From UMGS1901 sp934122115 (GTDB lineage Bacteria > Bacillota > Clostridia > TANB77 > CAG-508), in contig CAKOVU010000003.1 of assembly GCA_934122115.1 (NCBI GenBank), positions 1 to 64,000 of the forward strand: DNA of 64,000 nt, read 5' to 3'. This document shows, piece after piece, positions 61,633 to 64,000 of the stretch. Every line of letters begins with the position of its first letter. Position 1 is the first letter of the stretch. The position numbers and the translations under genes were made by a program. The notes below the pieces were generated by a model. That model saw nothing but the letters and a program-made list of their open reading frames with translations, was not told the DNA's origin and searched no databases.

Positions 61633-62525
61633 AAATATCAATATTAACGTCAACTTATAATAGAGCCAAACTTTTGGATAAGCTATATACTAGCATTTTA
61701 ATAAATAAAAATGAGGCAAATTGCGATATAGAATGGCTAATTATGGATGATGGCTCTAGTGATAATACTAAGATGATAGTTGAGAATTATATAAAAGAAA
61801 GAATAATTGATATTAAGTATTTTTATCAGGAAAACAAAGGCAAAATGGCTGCAATAAATGAATTGGTAAAAAAGTCTACAGGGGATTTAATTTTAGAATG
61901 TGATTCAGATGATTTCTTTACTACAAGTGCTTTTAAAATAATAGAAGAATCTTTAGAAAAATGTAAAGATATGGGAAATACATATGCCATGGTGTTCTTA
62001 AAATATGATCAAAATGGTAAGAATATGGGTAATAATTTTCCAGAGGATAATTACGAAAGTACAATGTTTAATTTATACTTTAAAGAAGGAATTACAGGAG
62101 AAAAAGCACTAGTTTTTAATGGTGTAATAAGAAGAAAATATAGTTATAAATTGGAGAATGGTGAAAAATTTGTAACAGAAGCAAGGTTGCACCACGAGAT
62201 GGATTTGGAGTATAATGTAAAATGTTTTAATGAACCAATAATGATTTGTGAATACAAAGAAGATGGATATTCAAAAAATATAAATAAACTTTTTTTAAAT
62301 AACCCATATGGCTATTATCAATATTTTAAAGAAATATTTAATCAGGATATGAAAAATGTTACATCTAAAAAAAGATTATATGTATATAAGCATTATATTC
62401 TTTTCTCGGTATTAACGGGGCAAAAGCACACAATACAGAATGTAAAAGGCGTCTTAAATAAAATAATGGTAATGGTGTTATACCTTCCAGGAAAGATAAT
62501 GACAAATATAAAGTTGAAAAAATGA
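61629..62525 (+). CDS. GT2 glycosyltransferase
   Basis: 298 residues: ISILTSTYNRAKLLDKLYTS, MDDGSSDNTKMIVENYI, YQENKGKMAAINELVKKSTGDLILECDSDDFF (DxD at about 95-97) and LHHEMDLEYNVKCFNEPIMICEY. The GKMAAIN motif resembles GT2 enzymes of Gram-positive capsule clusters. The start overlaps the previous stop by 4 bases (ATGA). Confidence 0.9.
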   Translation: MKISILTSTYNRAKLLDKLYTSILINKNEANCDIEWLIMDDGSSDNTKMIVENYIKERIIDIKYFYQENKGKMAAINELVKKSTGDLILECDSDDFFTTSAFKIIEESLEKCKDMGNTYAMVFLKYDQNGKNMGNNFPEDNYESTMFNLYFKEGITGEKALVFNGVIRRKYSYKLENGEKFVTEARLHHEMDLEYNVKCFNEPIMICEYKEDGYSKNINKLFLNNPYGYYQYFKEIFNQDMKNVTSKKRLYVYKHYILFSVLTGQKHTIQNVKGVLNKIMVMVLYLPGKIMTNIKLKK

Positions 62526-62578
62526 ATTGATATTTAAAGTATTATATAATATAATTGTGAAAAAAAGAAAGGACCATA

Positions 62579-63322
62579 ATGATGCAAAAGAGCAGTGAAG
62601 ATAGAATCATAGTAGAACATGTGTATAAAACATTTAATATATATATGGACAAGGCAAACAGTTTAAAAGAAAAAATGTTGTTTTGGAAAAGAAATAGAAA
62701 AGAAAAAAGAGAAGTATTAAAAGATATTAATATAACTATAAAAAATGGAGAAGCGGTAGGATTAATTGGAGTAAATGGAAGCGGAAAATCTACATTATTA
62801 AAATTAATGACTAAGATAATATATCCAAATCAAGGAAAGATAGAAACATATGGAAAATTAACTTCACTTCTTGAATTGGGAGCTGGATTTCATCCTGATT
62901 TTTCTGGTAGAGAGAATATATATTTTAATGCTTCTATTTTTGGGCTTACTAGAAAACAAATAGACGAGAGACTAAATGATATAATAGAATTTTCTGAATT
63001 AGGAGCATATATCGACAACCCAGTAAGAACTTATTCATCAGGAATGTACATGAGATTAGCATTTGCTGTTGCAATTAATGTGGATGCAGATATTTTATTA
63101 GTAGATGAAGTTTTAGCTGTTGGAGACCAACATTTCCAAGAAAAGTGTATTGCTAAAATGAAAGAATTGAAAGAACAAGGAAAAACAATGGTATTTGTTA
63201 CACATAGTTTAGGAACTGTAAAGGATTTTTGCAATAGAGCTATATGGCTAAACCAAGGTGTAGTAAAAATGGATGGAGATCCAGATTCGGTAATAGAAGA
63301 ATATTTAAAAGAAACAAGATAA
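62579..63322 (+). CDS. ABC transporter ATPase for polysaccharide export (Wzt/TagH type)
   Basis: 247 residues: Walker A GLIGVNGSGKSTLLKLMT (about 61-78), the Q-loop region LGAGFHPDFSGRENIYFNA typical of polysaccharide exporters, signature YSSGMYMRLAFAVA, Walker B ILLVDEVLAVGD and the switch His in FVTHSLG. It lacks the C-terminal carbohydrate-binding domain of the longer Wzt proteins. It powers export of the lipid-linked glycan made by this locus together with the permease that follows. AAAGGA lies before the ATG. Confidence 0.95.
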   Translation: MMQKSSEDRIIVEHVYKTFNIYMDKANSLKEKMLFWKRNRKEKREVLKDINITIKNGEAVGLIGVNGSGKSTLLKLMTKIIYPNQGKIETYGKLTSLLELGAGFHPDFSGRENIYFNASIFGLTRKQIDERLNDIIEFSELGAYIDNPVRTYSSGMYMRLAFAVAINVDADILLVDEVLAVGDQHFQEKCIAKMKELKEQGKTMVFVTHSLGTVKDFCNRAIWLNQGVVKMDGDPDSVIEEYLKETR

Positions 63323-63350
63323 AATATATAGAAATGGAAGGAAAATATAA

Positions 63351-64000
63351 ATGAAATTAGTAAAAGATTTATACAATTATAGAGAGTTACTAAAAACAAA
63401 CATAAAAAAAGATGTTGGAGGAAAGTATAAAAATTCAGTTTTAGGAGTTTTATGGTCTTTTATAAATCCACTTCTACAAATAGCTGTATATGCTTTGGTT
63501 TTTCAGGTTATATTAAAGAGTGATATACCAAATTATACGGTATACCTATGTTGTGGATTAATTCCATGGCAATACTTTTCGGCTGTAGTACTAAGGGGAG
63601 CGGCTACAATAATAGATAATGGAAATATTATTAAAAAAGTATACTTTCCGCGAGAAATATTACCTATATCAGTTGTTACAAGTGAGGGTGTTAATTTTCT
63701 AATATCTACAATAATCATACTAGGATTTGTAATATTTGGAGGAATAGGATTATCATTTAATATATTTTGGTATTTTATTATTTTGGCTATACAATACGTT
63801 ATCTCTATAGGAGTAGCATTTATAGTATCAAGTTTAACAGTTTATTTTAGAGATTTGTTGCATTTATTAGGAATAATGATTCAACTATTATTCTATGCTA
63901 CACCAATTGTATATTCAATTGCATCAGTACCAGCTAATTTACAATGGATAGTAAAGATTAACCCTATGTCTTACTTAATAGAAGCTTATAGAAATATATT
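63351..64000 (+). CDS. ABC-2 type polysaccharide exporter permease, partial
   Basis: At least 216 residues, running off the end of the window. KYKNSVLGVLWSFINPLLQIAVYALVFQ (about 27-54) and the later VYFRDLLHLLGIMIQLLFYATPIVY are typical of Wzm/TagG permeases. Five to six membrane segments are visible. It starts 28 bases after the ATPase with AAGGAAA upstream. In many Clostridia further glycosyltransferases follow. Confidence 0.95.
   Translation, partial: MKLVKDLYNYRELLKTNIKKDVGGKYKNSVLGVLWSFINPLLQIAVYALVFQVILKSDIPNYTVYLCCGLIPWQYFSAVVLRGAATIIDNGNIIKKVYFPREILPISVVTSEGVNFLISTIIILGFVIFGGIGLSFNIFWYFIILAIQYVISIGVAFIVSSLTVYFRDLLHLLGIMIQLLFYATPIVYSIASVPANLQWIVKINPMSYLIEAYRNI

Overview
This window looks like the chromosome of an AT-rich Gram-positive anaerobe of the Firmicutes, most likely class Clostridia. 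The reasons are the ylxM-ffh-rpsP-khpA-rimM-trmD-rplS block, a LytR-CpsA-Psr cell-wall ligase, strong AGGAGG ribosome binding sites, many TTGACA/TATAAT promoters and a class I (Staphylococcus-type) fructose-bisphosphate aldolase. TGA acts as a stop: it ends the genes at 1253-1567 and 25917-26081. Several genes carry frame breaks, so draft or metagenomic origin is possible.

Layout. 1-240: end of a 5S rRNA and tRNA-Asn. 390-2000: a divergent XRE regulator and small gene, a GC-richer small gene behind a structured leader, and a remnant of a metallo-beta-lactamase-fold hydrolase. 2047-8747: LemA and TPM membrane proteins, the SRP/ribosome/tRNA-modification operon, and aldolase. 8798-12795 (minus): tsaE-tsaB-rimI-Lon-like protease operon, with tsaE frameshifted. 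12943-17427: an NrdD-like protein that appears to have lost its radical chemistry, a TetR regulator and an acyl-CoA ligase. 17565-22857: an unusual tRNA-Gly, a Ca-type P-ATPase, a polysaccharide deacetylase, frameshifted trxB, trxA and tRNA-Leu. 22860-25830: an accessory patch with the second copy of the structured leader, a hairpin-rich RNA candidate, a holin/amidase lysis pair and a GC-rich MYG1-family gene.

25917-29740: RNA methyltransferases (rlmD, trmL, an NSUN type), TspO and a Fic remnant. 29913-43739: a complete Wzx/Wzy-type surface polysaccharide locus (LCP ligase, initiating sugar transferase, glycosyltransferases, pyruvyl transferase, Fe-S F420-type protein, flippase, dTDP-rhamnose genes). 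43828-55997: housekeeping and membrane genes (lipase-like hydrolase, MscS, acyltransferase, ZIP transporter, FAD oxidoreductase, a tail-less FtsZ, enolase, two small secreted membrane-anchored proteins, cyclophilin, uvrB, rpiA). 56009-64000: a second polysaccharide locus with GT4/GT2 enzymes, a polymerase/ligase-like protein and an ABC exporter that runs off the window.

Three observations stand out. First, two copies of a leader RNA, at 1158-1252 and 23027-23128, have covarying and mutually exclusive stems that could gate the ribosome binding site of unrelated small genes. Second, tsaE and trxB are each broken by one extra C that creates an in-frame CGG codon in the same CACGGG context, while I saw no CGG codon in the AT-rich genes. 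Third, a 692-residue NrdD homologue keeps an open frame but lacks the thiyl cysteine, the cysteine pair and the whole zinc/glycyl-radical domain.
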